Assembly (NCBI GenBank): GCA_018239985.1
Contig: JAFEGK010000016.1
Span: 1-64,000 of the forward strand
Direction: 5' to 3'
DNA: 64,000 nt
Source of the DNA: Verrucomicrobiota bacterium
Lineage (GTDB): Bacteria; Chlamydiota; Chlamydiia; Chlamydiales; Rhabdochlamydiaceae
A model generated the notes under the pieces. That model ran no database searches and was not told where the DNA came from. It saw only the letters and a list, made by a program, of their open reading frames with translations. The translations under genes and the position numbers were made by a program. Of this stretch, positions 24,649-33,278 are shown in pieces. Every line of letters begins with the position of its first letter. Within the stretch, counting starts at the first letter, position 1.

Positions 24649-26361
24649 ATGTTATCAATTGCCGAAAGAATTTTAACTTCCTTATGGTCTTACTCAACAT
24701 GGAGTGAAGAGCCGGTCGATTCTGCAGGAAATAAGGTTTTGCTTCAGAAGGTGCTCTTTGCTGCAAATGGGCATATTCCAAAACTGGGCAATCCGATCCT
24801 TTCGGGCCATTCGATTGGCAGTATGTTTACGGTATCCGATTATACTTTCGCTTACCGCAGTATCATCGACCTGTGCAATAGCCTAGGAGTTGGAGGATGG
24901 TTTCACCAAATTTTTGGGGGAACTGATGCTTCACTCGTCTACCAGGCTTCAGGATTTTCCTCAGCTCTTGGTGTTTTCGTCGGAGCTGTTCAGATGCAGA
25001 GGGCTTTCGAAAATCTCGCTGTTAGCGAGGCGATTTCAGATAAAAGAGGCGCTCTGATCGGACGTGTTGACGTTCTAAAAAATGGTGCCTACATTGGGGG
25101 TGCGCTAGGTTTATCTGGATTTCGGGCTTTTTCGATTTTTGATTCAGTAAAAGGGATTGCCCCAAGCCCAAGCTCTGCTAGTTTAGTCGGCCGGGCCACC
25201 TATGGAGTCCTTATTGTTGGGCTTGTTTTATATGCCGTATTCTTTGCCTTACTTGGAGTGATCACCGGGGTAAAAGTTTACGAAGGGAAAAAATTCACGA
25301 AAAAGCTTGAGGGGCAATCGCTTCAAGAGCAGATTGCCATTTTAAAGAGGCAAATGAACGGTGATCCCATGGCTATTTTTGAGAAGCTCAAAACAAAGAT
25401 GGGCGAAGAAGGTGCGCGTCAAAAATTGATCGACACCGCTCTGTCGAGTGGAAAAGAGCAATTGCGCGCCCTTTTAAAGGAGCTCAATATCCCTGAAGTA
25501 ACGGACGAAAAATTAAGTGAGATAGTCAAAGGGGTAGTCGACGACCCTGAGCAGCTCATGGAAATCGGTCTTATCCTCCTTACGCAATCGGTCCAGGCCA
25601 AAAAGCTGGCTAAATTAGGGCGTATTCTCAATAAGGAGGGGCTCGAAGCTCTCAAAACCCTCGCTAGCTTAAATGAGGAAGAGCTTTTGACTAAAGGGGC
25701 TGAACTCATTGATAAAATTCAGAATGGCGCCAAGAAAAAGTTGATCGAACATGGAGTCCTAATAGGGATCTTTATTTTCGGGGTGATTACCTTGATTGCG
25801 GCGATGGTTTTCTCCGGAGGTCTAGGCCTCGTTGTTGCAGCGGTCCTCATGCTTGTCTTTACCATTTTATCCATTGGTCTCGATGGCTACTACCTTGTGC
25901 AGAGCTATAAAGAGGAGGCTCCTGCTGCTCACGATAAGAAGATGCTTTTGATCTCTTCGATTGTCGCTGTGGCTTCGTTCCTTATTATTGCGGCTTTAGT
26001 TGCTTCCGGCGTGGTTTCGATGGGGACCATTCCTCTGGTTGCGGGACTAATCGTGCTCTTGATTTGGCTTGCTCAGAACGGAATCACTTGGGCGGTTATG
26101 AACCGCAATGAACGGCGCTTCAATGAGAAAAACCCGACGTTGCAGATTCTTATTGACGCTCTTCGGGAAGAGAGGGATGAAGGGCGGCTCAAGAGAATAA
26201 TGGAGAACTTACCTCCTGAAATTAAAAAGGAGTTTGAAGAAACCTTGACCCGTCAAGAGAAACTCGGGATGGCTCTCGCCCTATCACATAAGGTCGAGGA
26301 GGCCAAAAAAGAGAGAATCGAAGAACTGCGTAAAGCCCTTGCCCCTTTATTAGTCCGCTAA
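24649..26361 (+). CDS. Large hypothetical membrane protein with central helical domain
   Basis: A 570-residue product with no recognised domain. Hydrophobic spans lie at about 184-208, 368-416 (two helices) and 432-484 (two helices). Between them is a charged helical domain (about 212-365) with repeated LKEL/ELLxKG-type heptads, and the C-terminus (485-570) is another charged helix. The ATG lies in an AT-rich divergent region and has no strong ribosome site. Next to two other membrane/coiled-coil genes it forms an accessory island. The xerD-type gene follows after 12 bases, so they may share a transcript. Function unknown. Confidence 0.72.
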   Translation: MLSIAERILTSLWSYSTWSEEPVDSAGNKVLLQKVLFAANGHIPKLGNPILSGHSIGSMFTVSDYTFAYRSIIDLCNSLGVGGWFHQIFGGTDASLVYQASGFSSALGVFVGAVQMQRAFENLAVSEAISDKRGALIGRVDVLKNGAYIGGALGLSGFRAFSIFDSVKGIAPSPSSASLVGRATYGVLIVGLVLYAVFFALLGVITGVKVYEGKKFTKKLEGQSLQEQIAILKRQMNGDPMAIFEKLKTKMGEEGARQKLIDTALSSGKEQLRALLKELNIPEVTDEKLSEIVKGVVDDPEQLMEIGLILLTQSVQAKKLAKLGRILNKEGLEALKTLASLNEEELLTKGAELIDKIQNGAKKKLIEHGVLIGIFIFGVITLIAAMVFSGGLGLVVAAVLMLVFTILSIGLDGYYLVQSYKEEAPAAHDKKMLLISSIVAVASFLIIAALVASGVVSMGTIPLVAGLIVLLIWLAQNGITWAVMNRNERRFNEKNPTLQILIDALREERDEGRLKRIMENLPPEIKKEFEETLTRQEKLGMALALSHKVEEAKKERIEELRKALAPLLVR

Positions 26362-26373
26362 TAAACTAGGGGG

Positions 26374-27246
26374 ATGCAGCCTATAGAAGATTTCCTTTTT
26401 TACCTGGCATCTGAACGAGGGCTTTCGAAAAACACCGTCGAGGCTTACGGACGCGATTTAAGCTATTTTACCGAGGTTTTGCAAAAGAGGGGAGTGGACG
26501 CCCTATCCCAGGTCAAAGAGGGAGAAATTCTCGCTTTTCTCGATTGGCTCAAACAAAAAAAATTAGCATCGAGCTCAATTTACCGGGCTATGGTTGCTTT
26601 AAAGAGCCTCTTTCGTTTCCTAAGACGCGAGAGGCTCATCCAGTCTGAAGAGACCCTCTATTTAGATACTCCGAAAATGTGGCAGCTGATTCCTGAGGTG
26701 CTAACCGAGCAAGAAGTTCAACTGCTGCTCAACGCCCCTAAAAGCGAAGATGCCCTAGGCGCTCGCGACCGAGCGATTCTCGAAGTGCTCTATGCCTGTG
26801 GACTGCGGGTTTCGGAACTTTGTGGACTGAACATTTCCGATGTCGACGACACCTTTGTCAAAGTGAAAGGGAAGGGAGGCAAAGAGCGGCTTGTCCCGAT
26901 CGCCAAATCGGCTCTGGACCACGTCGACCACTATCTACTCCATTTCCGGGGCGGCTCAGGACAAAAAAATGAGGCCCTTTTCGTCTCAAATAAAGGGGTG
27001 AGGCTCGATCGGATTGCGGTCTGGGAGAGGGTCAAATTCTACTCAAAACAGATCCAACTCTCCAAATCGATTTCTCCCCATACGTTACGCCACTCTTTTG
27101 CGACCCATCTGCTTGAAAATGGGGCCGATTTGCGGGTCATCCAAGAAATGCTCGGACATGCCAGCATCGCTACAACAGACCGGTACACCCACATCAGCCA
27201 AAAATACCTCACAGAGGCCTTTTCCAAATTCCACCCTCGACCATAA
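26374..27246 (+). CDS. xerD: Tyrosine recombinase XerD-like
   Basis: Site-specific recombinase that resolves chromosome dimers at dif together with XerC. The 290-residue chain has an N-terminal SAM-like DNA-binding domain (1-90) and a catalytic domain with the full set: Arg145 in GLRVSEL, Lys170 in GKGGKER, His236 and Arg239 in HTLRHSFATH, His262 in LGHASI and nucleophile Tyr271 in TDRYTHI. Length and motif wording favour XerD over phage integrases. No integrase-like att structure or phage genes are nearby. XerC versus XerD cannot be fixed without a tree. Confidence 0.9.
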   Translation: MQPIEDFLFYLASERGLSKNTVEAYGRDLSYFTEVLQKRGVDALSQVKEGEILAFLDWLKQKKLASSSIYRAMVALKSLFRFLRRERLIQSEETLYLDTPKMWQLIPEVLTEQEVQLLLNAPKSEDALGARDRAILEVLYACGLRVSELCGLNISDVDDTFVKVKGKGGKERLVPIAKSALDHVDHYLLHFRGGSGQKNEALFVSNKGVRLDRIAVWERVKFYSKQIQLSKSISPHTLRHSFATHLLENGADLRVIQEMLGHASIATTDRYTHISQKYLTEAFSKFHPRP

Positions 27247-27283
27247 AAGCTATTGATTATCAAATGATTACAATTGATTGTTG

Positions 27284-27309
27284 ATTTTACTCAATGCATT
27301 GAGTAAAAT
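27284..27309. terminator. 26-bp perfect palindrome between convergent genes
   Basis: ATTTTACTCAATG and its exact reverse complement meet with no spacer at 27284-27309, between the ends of xerD and the convergent ATPase gene. It could act as a bidirectional terminator (stem with TTTTA/TAAAA ends) or a protein-binding dyad. Confidence 0.65.
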
Positions 27310-28560
27310 TTAAAGAAAAAACTCTTCCAAATAAGTGGACCAATTGATTATCCGGCCGGAGAATCCAAGTTCCTCTTCTGCCTGCTTTAGAGCTCGCTCT
27401 TCTCTTTCCAGGGTTTCCGAATCCTCAGCATCCCAAACAACTTGGAGAATTTCATATTTACCTTCGCGATCCTGGGTAACGAAGTCCACTTCGTAGCCAC
27501 CAGAAGTTTTATAATAGAATATCTTTTTTCTCTGCCGGCGCAGATCTAAATAGACTTGGTTCTCAAGTAATTTTCCAAAATTTTCAGATAGATTGAAGGT
27601 GTTCGCTAAGATTAATCCATTATCTACTACGTAGACTTTTTTGGGAGAGGTTTGCTTATGACGGAGAGATTCGGTAAGGATTGGCACAGTAAAGATCAGA
27701 AAGGCATCTTCTAGATAGCCCAAATAGGCGTGTAGGGTGTCTTTTCCAACCTTGTACCCTTGACTTTTGATATCGTTGTAGAATTTATTGATTGAAAAGG
27801 GGGCGCCAACACTTTTTAGTAAAGAATGATTCAAGTACTTTAGGAGGGTAATATTGCCTATCTCATGCCTTTCGACAATATCGCGAAAAATCACTGTTTC
27901 GACGTAGTTTTGAAGAGTGTCGAGCTGTTCGTTTCGTTGCATAGATTGGACTGCAGGAAAACCACCTGTTTGAAAATATTCCAATAAGTAGCTTCTCTGA
28001 TGATCTAATGCCTTTTTTCCAAAAGGCCTCGATGGTCCTTCTAACTGATGTGTCGATAAATATTCTCTATAATTGTAAGGAGAAATTTCTATAGCCAGCG
28101 ATCGCCCTCGTAGGGAAGTGGCAATTTCTTTGCTGAGAAGTTTAGCTGAAGAACCAGTTACATAAATTTGGACATTTTTGCTATCCAACATCCTTCTTAG
28201 AACCAGAGGCCATCCTTCTACATTCTGCACCTCATCGAGAAACAAATAACAAAGGTGATGATGATTTTCAGGGTAGAGGGTATACCAGGAATCGATCATC
28301 TTCCCCATTCCCTTGCCATCTAAAGGAAGAATCCGTTCGTCTTCAAAATTGATGTAAAGAATTCGATCAATGGGAACTCCGGTGGCGAGTAGCTTTCTGA
28401 TCGTTTGGAATAAGAAATAGGTTTTTCCAGACCTGCGCATTCCGATGGCTACTTTGATGATATTAGGAGCCTCTGGGAACTGATATTCCCTGAGAGTGCT
28501 ATTTTCAGTTAAAACGAGGTTTTCTTTAAATTCGTCCTGTAGAGTTTTTAGAATGTTCAT
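27310..28560 (-). CDS. AAA ATPase with C-terminal DUF4143 domain
   Basis: A 416-residue ATPase of the AAA_14/DUF4143 family, widespread but functionally unresolved. Walker A is GMRRSGKT (about 43-50), Walker B is LFLDEVQN (about 107-114), and VTGSSAKLL is the sensor-like region. The C-terminal part (about 250-416) includes a winged-helix-like KDTLHAYLGYLEDAF and then YEVDFV...EILQVVWD, resembling a restriction-endonuclease-like core. The start at 28560 is chosen because AAGGATA lies just upstream; the longer open frame lacks support. Three operator-like dyads precede it. The family is often patchily distributed, suggesting horizontal spread. Confidence 0.85.
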   Translation of the reverse strand: MNILKTLQDEFKENLVLTENSTLREYQFPEAPNIIKVAIGMRRSGKTYFLFQTIRKLLATGVPIDRILYINFEDERILPLDGKGMGKMIDSWYTLYPENHHHLCYLFLDEVQNVEGWPLVLRRMLDSKNVQIYVTGSSAKLLSKEIATSLRGRSLAIEISPYNYREYLSTHQLEGPSRPFGKKALDHQRSYLLEYFQTGGFPAVQSMQRNEQLDTLQNYVETVIFRDIVERHEIGNITLLKYLNHSLLKSVGAPFSINKFYNDIKSQGYKVGKDTLHAYLGYLEDAFLIFTVPILTESLRHKQTSPKKVYVVDNGLILANTFNLSENFGKLLENQVYLDLRRQRKKIFYYKTSGGYEVDFVTQDREGKYEILQVVWDAEDSETLEREERALKQAEEELGFSGRIINWSTYLEEFFL

Positions 28561-28562
28561 AG

Positions 28563-28649
28563 TATCCTTCTCTATAAGGATAGATTTATCATAAATTATC
28601 CTTCTTGACAAGGACAGAAACCGAAAAAGTATCCTTCCCTGCAAGGATA
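28563..28649 (-). promoter_or_regulatory. Three tandem TATCCTT-N6-AAGGATA dyads upstream of the DUF4143 ATPase
   Basis: Three 20-base units at 28563-28582, 28597-28616 and 28630-28649 each read TATCCTT, six variable bases, AAGGA(T/C)A. Start-to-start spacing is 34 and 33 bases. The unit next to the gene contains the likely ribosome site (AAGGA) of the ATPase, so in RNA it could pair and hide that site; in DNA the set looks like a three-site operator. No regulator is recognised nearby. Confidence 0.75.
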
Positions 28650-28691
28650 GAAATGCAACGGCTTCAATATAAGGAATTTAAGAATGAATTT

Positions 28692-30152
28692 TTAAATCTT
28701 CTTCATGATCAGGGCGTTGACCACATCGGGGGAGGCCTTGCCTTTGGTCTCTTTCATCACCTGGCCGACGAGGAAGGCGAGCGCTTTGGTACGGCCTTGT
28801 TTGTAGTCGGCAATCGATTGGGGATTCTCAGCGAGGATCCGGTCGACGATCGGTTCGATGACGGCGCTATCTTGCTCGGGCAAGTAGTTGGGGTTTTCTT
28901 TGACGATCAGTGTGCTGTCTTTGCCAGGACTCGCGACCATTTCGTCAGCGACCAGTTTGGCAATTTTGCCGGTAATCACTTTAGTTTCGATCATCTTAAC
29001 CAAATTGCCGATGTGGGCACTTTGTAGACCAGAGTCTTTGAGTGAAATCGCTTTTTCCTTTAGACGGCCAGCAAATTCGACTATCAGCCAGTTGCAAAGG
29101 CTTGAGGGGTTGCCAGCGATGGGGAGGGCCTCTTCGAAGAAGTCTGATGTGTACTTGTCGTTGATCAGGATGGCGGCGCTATCGGGAGCGATTTTGAGCT
29201 CACTCACGTAGCGGAGGTACCGTTGATGGGGCAGTTCGGGCAAGGTTTTTCTGATTTCGTCAATTGTGGCTTCAGAGAGGACAACGGGGACCAGATCGGG
29301 CTCGTGAAAGTAGCGGTAGTCGAGGGCTGCTTGCTTCTGGCGCATCAAGATGGTTTTTTTCGCGTTGAGGTCAAAGCGGTAGGTGCCAGGTTGGATCGCT
29401 TCGACAAAGCCCATGTGTGGATGGAGGCTATAGGCCTGAATTTGGCGCCGGATTTCAGCTTCAATGGCAAGCTCCATGTTGTGGAAGGAGTTCATGTTTT
29501 TGATTTCGACTTTCGGGCGAAGGGTCTTGTCACCACGTGGGCGGACAGAGACGTTAACGTCCATACGCATGCCCCCTTCTTCCATGTTGCAATTTGCGAC
29601 GTCGAGGTATTGGAGGATGGCCCGAAGCGAAGTGGCATAGGCAACAGCATCTTTGGGGCCATGCATCATCGGTTTGGAGACGATTTCTATCAGGGGAACA
29701 CCCGCTCTGTTAAAATCGACGCCCGCAAAGGAGGTGAAGTGTTTGAGCATCCCTGAATCATCTTCAAGATGGGCTCGGTCGATGGCAAAGTGCTTGGTTT
29801 GTCCATCGACATCGCAGATCACTGTCCCGCCGACGATAATGGGGTTATAGAACTGGGTGATCTGGAAATTGCGTGGGCTATCGGGATAGAAATAGGACTT
29901 CCGATCAAACGTGCTAAAACGGGCCACTTGAGCATTGAGGGCAAGGCCGAGCTGGACTGCCTTTTTGACCGCTTCTTTGTTAAGTACTGGAAGGGCTCCA
30001 GGCTGACCTGTATCGACTTCGTCGATATTGATGTTTGGCTCATCGCCGAAGCGGTTGAGGGTACGGCCAAATAGTTTGGTCTTGGTGTTCAGCTGAGCAT
30101 GAATTTCAAGGCCGATGACCGGTTCCCACATTTCGTAATGGATCTCACTCAT
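28692..30152 (-). CDS. gatB: Aspartyl/glutamyl-tRNA amidotransferase subunit B
   Basis: tRNA-binding kinase-like subunit of the GatCAB amidotransferase, which converts Glu-tRNA(Gln) and Asp-tRNA(Asn) to amidated forms. The 486-residue chain begins YEMWEPVIGLEIHAQLNTKTKLF, contains RAGVPLIEIVSKP and MRMDVNVSVRPRG, and ends in the YqeY-like tail domain (about 340-486). Last gene of gatC-gatA-gatB, overlapping gatA by 4 bases. Use of this pathway is standard in chlamydiae lacking a glutaminyl-tRNA synthetase. Confidence 0.97.
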   Translation of the reverse strand: MSEIHYEMWEPVIGLEIHAQLNTKTKLFGRTLNRFGDEPNINIDEVDTGQPGALPVLNKEAVKKAVQLGLALNAQVARFSTFDRKSYFYPDSPRNFQITQFYNPIIVGGTVICDVDGQTKHFAIDRAHLEDDSGMLKHFTSFAGVDFNRAGVPLIEIVSKPMMHGPKDAVAYATSLRAILQYLDVANCNMEEGGMRMDVNVSVRPRGDKTLRPKVEIKNMNSFHNMELAIEAEIRRQIQAYSLHPHMGFVEAIQPGTYRFDLNAKKTILMRQKQAALDYRYFHEPDLVPVVLSEATIDEIRKTLPELPHQRYLRYVSELKIAPDSAAILINDKYTSDFFEEALPIAGNPSSLCNWLIVEFAGRLKEKAISLKDSGLQSAHIGNLVKMIETKVITGKIAKLVADEMVASPGKDSTLIVKENPNYLPEQDSAVIEPIVDRILAENPQSIADYKQGRTKALAFLVGQVMKETKGKASPDVVNALIMKKI

Positions 30153-31612
30153 CTCTTACCTCCAAATCCAGAGGGGGCCAGAGAGGTGTAATTGGTTGCT
30201 TTTTGGAAGGCGTGAGCGTAGCGCAACACAGCCGCGTCATGTAACTGGGGGCCCATGAGCTGCAATCCGTAGGGTTTGCCATTTGCGCTAAGGCCACTTG
30301 GAATCGAAATTGCGGGCACGCCAGCGAGGTTCGCTCCGACGGTATAGAGATCTTGTAGGTATTCTTCCAGTGGAGTGCTGACTCCCCCTTCCAATAGGAA
30401 GGCTGTTCCAGGTGCGACAGGGAGGGCGATCACAGCACATTTTTCAAAGGCCTCGCGCATTTTTCGAATGATTACAGTCCGCACTTTTTGGGCTTTAGCG
30501 TAATAGGTATCTTGATTTGCTGAGGAGAGGACAAATGTGCCTAGGAGAATCCGATTTTTAACTTCGCTGCCAAACCCTTCTGCGCGGGAGAGTTGGTAGA
30601 TCTCTTCGAGTGTTTTTGCATTTTTGGAGCGGATCCCGTAGCGGATCCCATCAAAGCGGGCCAAGTTAGTCGAAGCTTCAGCTGCAGCGAGGATATAGTA
30701 GATCGCGATCCCGTATTTGAGGGCATCGAGATCGACATCAACTATTTCAACTCCGAGAGATTTGAGGACATCGATAGCCGCTTCGAAGTTTTGACGGGGC
30801 TCTCCTTGAAGCTGCTCGAGGAAGCTCCAGGGGACTCCAACGCGCGTATGGGCAATCGGTTGGTCGATTTCGACTGTATAGCGTGGCGAGGGGGTCGAAA
30901 TGCTAGTCGAATCTCGATCACAATGTTGTCCGAGGATCTCCATGACGAGGGCGGCATCTTTGGCAGTCAGGGTAAGGGGGCCAATTTGGTCGAGTGAGGA
31001 GCCAAAAGCGACAAGGCCATACCGTGAAACGCGGCCGTAGGTCGGTTTAAATCCCGTAATTCCGGTAAATGCGGCAGGTTCACGAATTGAGCCGCCTGTG
31101 TCGCTGCCGAGGGCGATCGGACAAAGGCGGGCGGCCACCGCGGAGGAGGATCCGCTAGATGAACCACCCGGTGTATAAGCCAAATCCCAGGGGTTTTTGG
31201 CGATCGAATAAGCTGAGTGAATGCCAGATCCTCCCATAGCGAATTCATCCATGTTCGTCTTTCCAATCAGAATCGCATCTTCTTCTTCGAGAAGGCGAGT
31301 GACGGTCGCATTATAAGGAGCCCGATATCCCTCTAGAAATTTTGAGGCGCATGTGGTCACTTCTCCTTTGACCAAGATGTTGTCTTTGAGGCCGATCGGG
31401 ATTCCCGCGAGCTTTCCAAGAGGTTTATTTTGGCTGCGCTTCTTATCCAGCTCTTTCGCTTTTTCCAAAGCTTTCTCATGAAAAACCGAGAGAAATGCGT
31501 TGAGCTGGCCGTTATGGTGATCAACCCTTTTAAGGGTCTCTTCGACGATCTGCTGTGCCGACCGTTGTCCAGAAGTAAAAAGGGAGTGGATGTGGTGGGC
31601 TTCGTCGTTCAT
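30149..31612 (-). CDS. gatA: Aspartyl/glutamyl-tRNA amidotransferase subunit A
   Basis: Amidase-signature subunit that releases ammonia from glutamine. The Ser-cisSer-Lys triad is visible: Lys in GLKDNI (about 74), cis-Ser in PGGSSSGSSSA and nucleophilic Ser in DTGGSIREPAAF. The 487-residue length is normal. Overlaps gatC and gatB by 4 bases each, so the three subunits are translationally coupled. Confidence 0.97.
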   Translation of the reverse strand: MNDEAHHIHSLFTSGQRSAQQIVEETLKRVDHHNGQLNAFLSVFHEKALEKAKELDKKRSQNKPLGKLAGIPIGLKDNILVKGEVTTCASKFLEGYRAPYNATVTRLLEEEDAILIGKTNMDEFAMGGSGIHSAYSIAKNPWDLAYTPGGSSSGSSSAVAARLCPIALGSDTGGSIREPAAFTGITGFKPTYGRVSRYGLVAFGSSLDQIGPLTLTAKDAALVMEILGQHCDRDSTSISTPSPRYTVEIDQPIAHTRVGVPWSFLEQLQGEPRQNFEAAIDVLKSLGVEIVDVDLDALKYGIAIYYILAAAEASTNLARFDGIRYGIRSKNAKTLEEIYQLSRAEGFGSEVKNRILLGTFVLSSANQDTYYAKAQKVRTVIIRKMREAFEKCAVIALPVAPGTAFLLEGGVSTPLEEYLQDLYTVGANLAGVPAISIPSGLSANGKPYGLQLMGPQLHDAAVLRYAHAFQKATNYTSLAPSGFGGKR

Positions 31613-31908
31613 TCTTCAAACTGGATTACGGGTGGAACTTTTATCATGCGGCTGACGTGGTCAGGGGCGTTTTTGAAGAATTGTTCTCGATCGAAGGGGG
31701 GCCCTTCAAGATCTTCGCGCATCACATTGACCATCGATTCCAAGACGCTGGTGCAGGGAGGGACATGAGTCGTATCAACTTCGCCAAGCAAGTCCATGTA
31801 TTCGAGGATTTTGCTTAAATTTTGATTCAGCGCCTCCTTTTCTTGATCAGTTAACTTGATCAAGCATAGATTGGCTAAATATTCAGCATTGGCATCTTGG
31901 CTACTCAT
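31609..31908 (-). CDS. gatC: Aspartyl/glutamyl-tRNA amidotransferase subunit C
   Basis: Small subunit that stabilises GatA and bridges it to GatB. The 99-residue product from ATG at 31908 (MSSQDANAEYLANLCLIKLT) has the typical N-terminal helix pair and a C-terminal belt with PPVIQFEE. An extended frame begins with a TTG at 31926 but has no ribosome site. First gene of gatCAB. A short MITE-like repeat lies about 40 bases upstream, in or near the promoter. Confidence 0.9.
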   Translation of the reverse strand: MSSQDANAEYLANLCLIKLTDQEKEALNQNLSKILEYMDLLGEVDTTHVPPCTSVLESMVNVMREDLEGPPFDREQFFKNAPDHVSRMIKVPPVIQFEE

Positions 31909-31945
31909 TGTCGGATTAAGATACAACGATTTAGCAAAAAAGGCA

Positions 31946-32024
31946 AGAGCCTATCCGCAATGTAGAGAAAAAAAATCTGGGGAATCTTCGAGCGCTTTTT
32001 TCCTCTACATTGCAGATAGGCTCA
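31946..32024. repeat. MITE-like repeat, short copy (AGAGCCTATCCG family)
   Basis: A 79-base hairpin-forming element. Its left part matches the reverse complement of the right end of the 13154-13315 copy (AGAGCCTATCCGCAATGTAG, then AATCTGGGGAATCTTCGAGC), and its right part matches the other end, with the long copy's middle missing. It reads as an internal-deletion derivative. It lies in the divergent gap between gatC and the DUF378 gene. Confidence 0.82.
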
Positions 32025-32118
32025 ATGACATAAAATTTTTCGTGACAACGGTCAAAAAATTTGTTAAATATAAGGTTATTATGTTGGGAGCGAATATTAG
32101 CTCTCTTAAGGAGAAAGA

Positions 32119-32409
32119 ATGAAACGTTTTATTAGTGTTTTAGCCTACTTATTGGTGATCGTTGGAGCTCTTAACTGGGGGCTTTGGGGATTTTTCCAAT
32201 TTGATGCAGTAGCATGGCTCTTTGGCGGCAATACAACGATGATCAGCCGTATTGTCTACGCTGTGGTCGGTTTGGCAGGTGTTTGGAGCTTAAGCTGCAT
32301 TGGCTGTTGCTGCAAAGCGATGTGCTCATGCAACAAAAATGGCGAAGGAAAATGTTCCTGCTGTGGAAGTTCAAACTGCTCTTGCAATTGTAAAAAAGAG
32401 CAAAAATAG
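32119..32409 (+). CDS. DUF378 membrane protein with cysteine-rich tail
   Basis: A 96-residue protein. Residues 1-62 form the two-helix DUF378 domain (LVIVGALNWGLWGF, then IVYAVVGLAGVWSL). The C-terminal ~37 residues carry 12 cysteines in C, CCC, CxC, CxCC and CxCxC clusters and end in lysines, a metallothionein-like composition absent from ordinary DUF378 proteins. Metal binding at the membrane is inference. TTAAGGAGAAAGA gives a strong ribosome site. The epimerase gene follows after 2 bases. Confidence 0.8.
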   Translation: MKRFISVLAYLLVIVGALNWGLWGFFQFDAVAWLFGGNTTMISRIVYAVVGLAGVWSLSCIGCCCKAMCSCNKNGEGKCSCCGSSNCSCNCKKEQK

Positions 32410-32411
32410 TC

Positions 32412-33278
32412 TTGCGTATTCTCGTTACAGGGTCTTCCGGTTTAGTCGGGGAGGCCCTTATTCCTTTCTTAATCTCTTTAGGACATAAGGTCACCTGCCT
32501 TGTGCGCCAAAAGAACATCCCAAATACTCTTTACTGGGACCCTGAAAGGGTACTCATTCCAGAAATTGTAGGCTTCGATGTGGTTATCCACTTGTCGGGT
32601 CAAAGCGTGGCCTCCAGATGGACCGATAAAATCAAGCAAGAAATCCTTTCTAGTCGGGTCAAGAGCACGCTTTTGCTTTCTAAAGCGCTCGCTAAATCTC
32701 CTCCAAAGCTTTTCATTTGTGCGTCAGCCGTTGGGTTCTATGGCAATCGAGGCGATGAAGTTTTGACCGAAAATAGCCCTCCAGGCTCGGGCTTTTTAGC
32801 TTCAGTGGTCCAGCAGTGGGAGGCTGCAACTGAGCCGGCAAAAATGAGGGGAATTCGGTGTGTCCATGCCAGGTTCGGAACGATCTTAAGCAAAAGGGGA
32901 GGAGCGTTGCCCAAGATGATGTTCCCTTTTCGCCTTGGATTGGGAACGATTTTCGGCAGCGGCACTCAATATATGTCTTGGATTGCAATTGAAGATGTCC
33001 TTAAGGGAATCGAGCATCTGATTCATTCAAATCTGGAGGGGGCTGTCAATTTTACAAGTCCCAATCCTGTGACCAACCGCTCGTTTTGTGAGCAGTTAGC
33101 TAAGGCGCTCCATCGCCCGCTTCTGTTTCGAATAGGGGAAAGACCACTTAAATGGTTTTTAGGGGAGATGGCTGAAGAGATGCTCCTAACCAGTGAAAGG
33201 GTGATGCCCGAAAAGCTGGTGCAATCGGGCTATCAATTTTCCTATCCAACCTTAAGCCGCTTTTTGTCTCAGGGTTAG
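32412..33278 (+). CDS. TIGR01777-family NAD(P)-dependent epimerase/dehydratase-like protein
   Basis: An extended short-chain dehydrogenase (SDR39U1/YfcH type). The 288-residue chain opens with the ILVTGSSGLVGEAL nucleotide motif (3-16), has YGNRGDEVLTENSPPGSGFLA (about 116) and the family-specific RFGTILSKRGGALPKM and C-terminal DUF1731-like segment. TTG is the only reasonable start. Substrate unknown; in chlamydiae and other bacteria the family is conserved. It overlaps the following minus-strand gene by 27 bases. Confidence 0.85.
   Translation: MRILVTGSSGLVGEALIPFLISLGHKVTCLVRQKNIPNTLYWDPERVLIPEIVGFDVVIHLSGQSVASRWTDKIKQEILSSRVKSTLLLSKALAKSPPKLFICASAVGFYGNRGDEVLTENSPPGSGFLASVVQQWEAATEPAKMRGIRCVHARFGTILSKRGGALPKMMFPFRLGLGTIFGSGTQYMSWIAIEDVLKGIEHLIHSNLEGAVNFTSPNPVTNRSFCEQLAKALHRPLLFRIGERPLKWFLGEMAEEMLLTSERVMPEKLVQSGYQFSYPTLSRFLSQG

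Noticed and set aside
26374-27246. xerD as an integrase of a genomic island
   Set aside because: Motifs and length match the housekeeping Xer recombinase and no att-like repeats or tRNA are present.
29223-29756. 177-codon frame antisense to gatB
   Set aside because: Shadow frame; gatB has full-length family signatures on the other strand.
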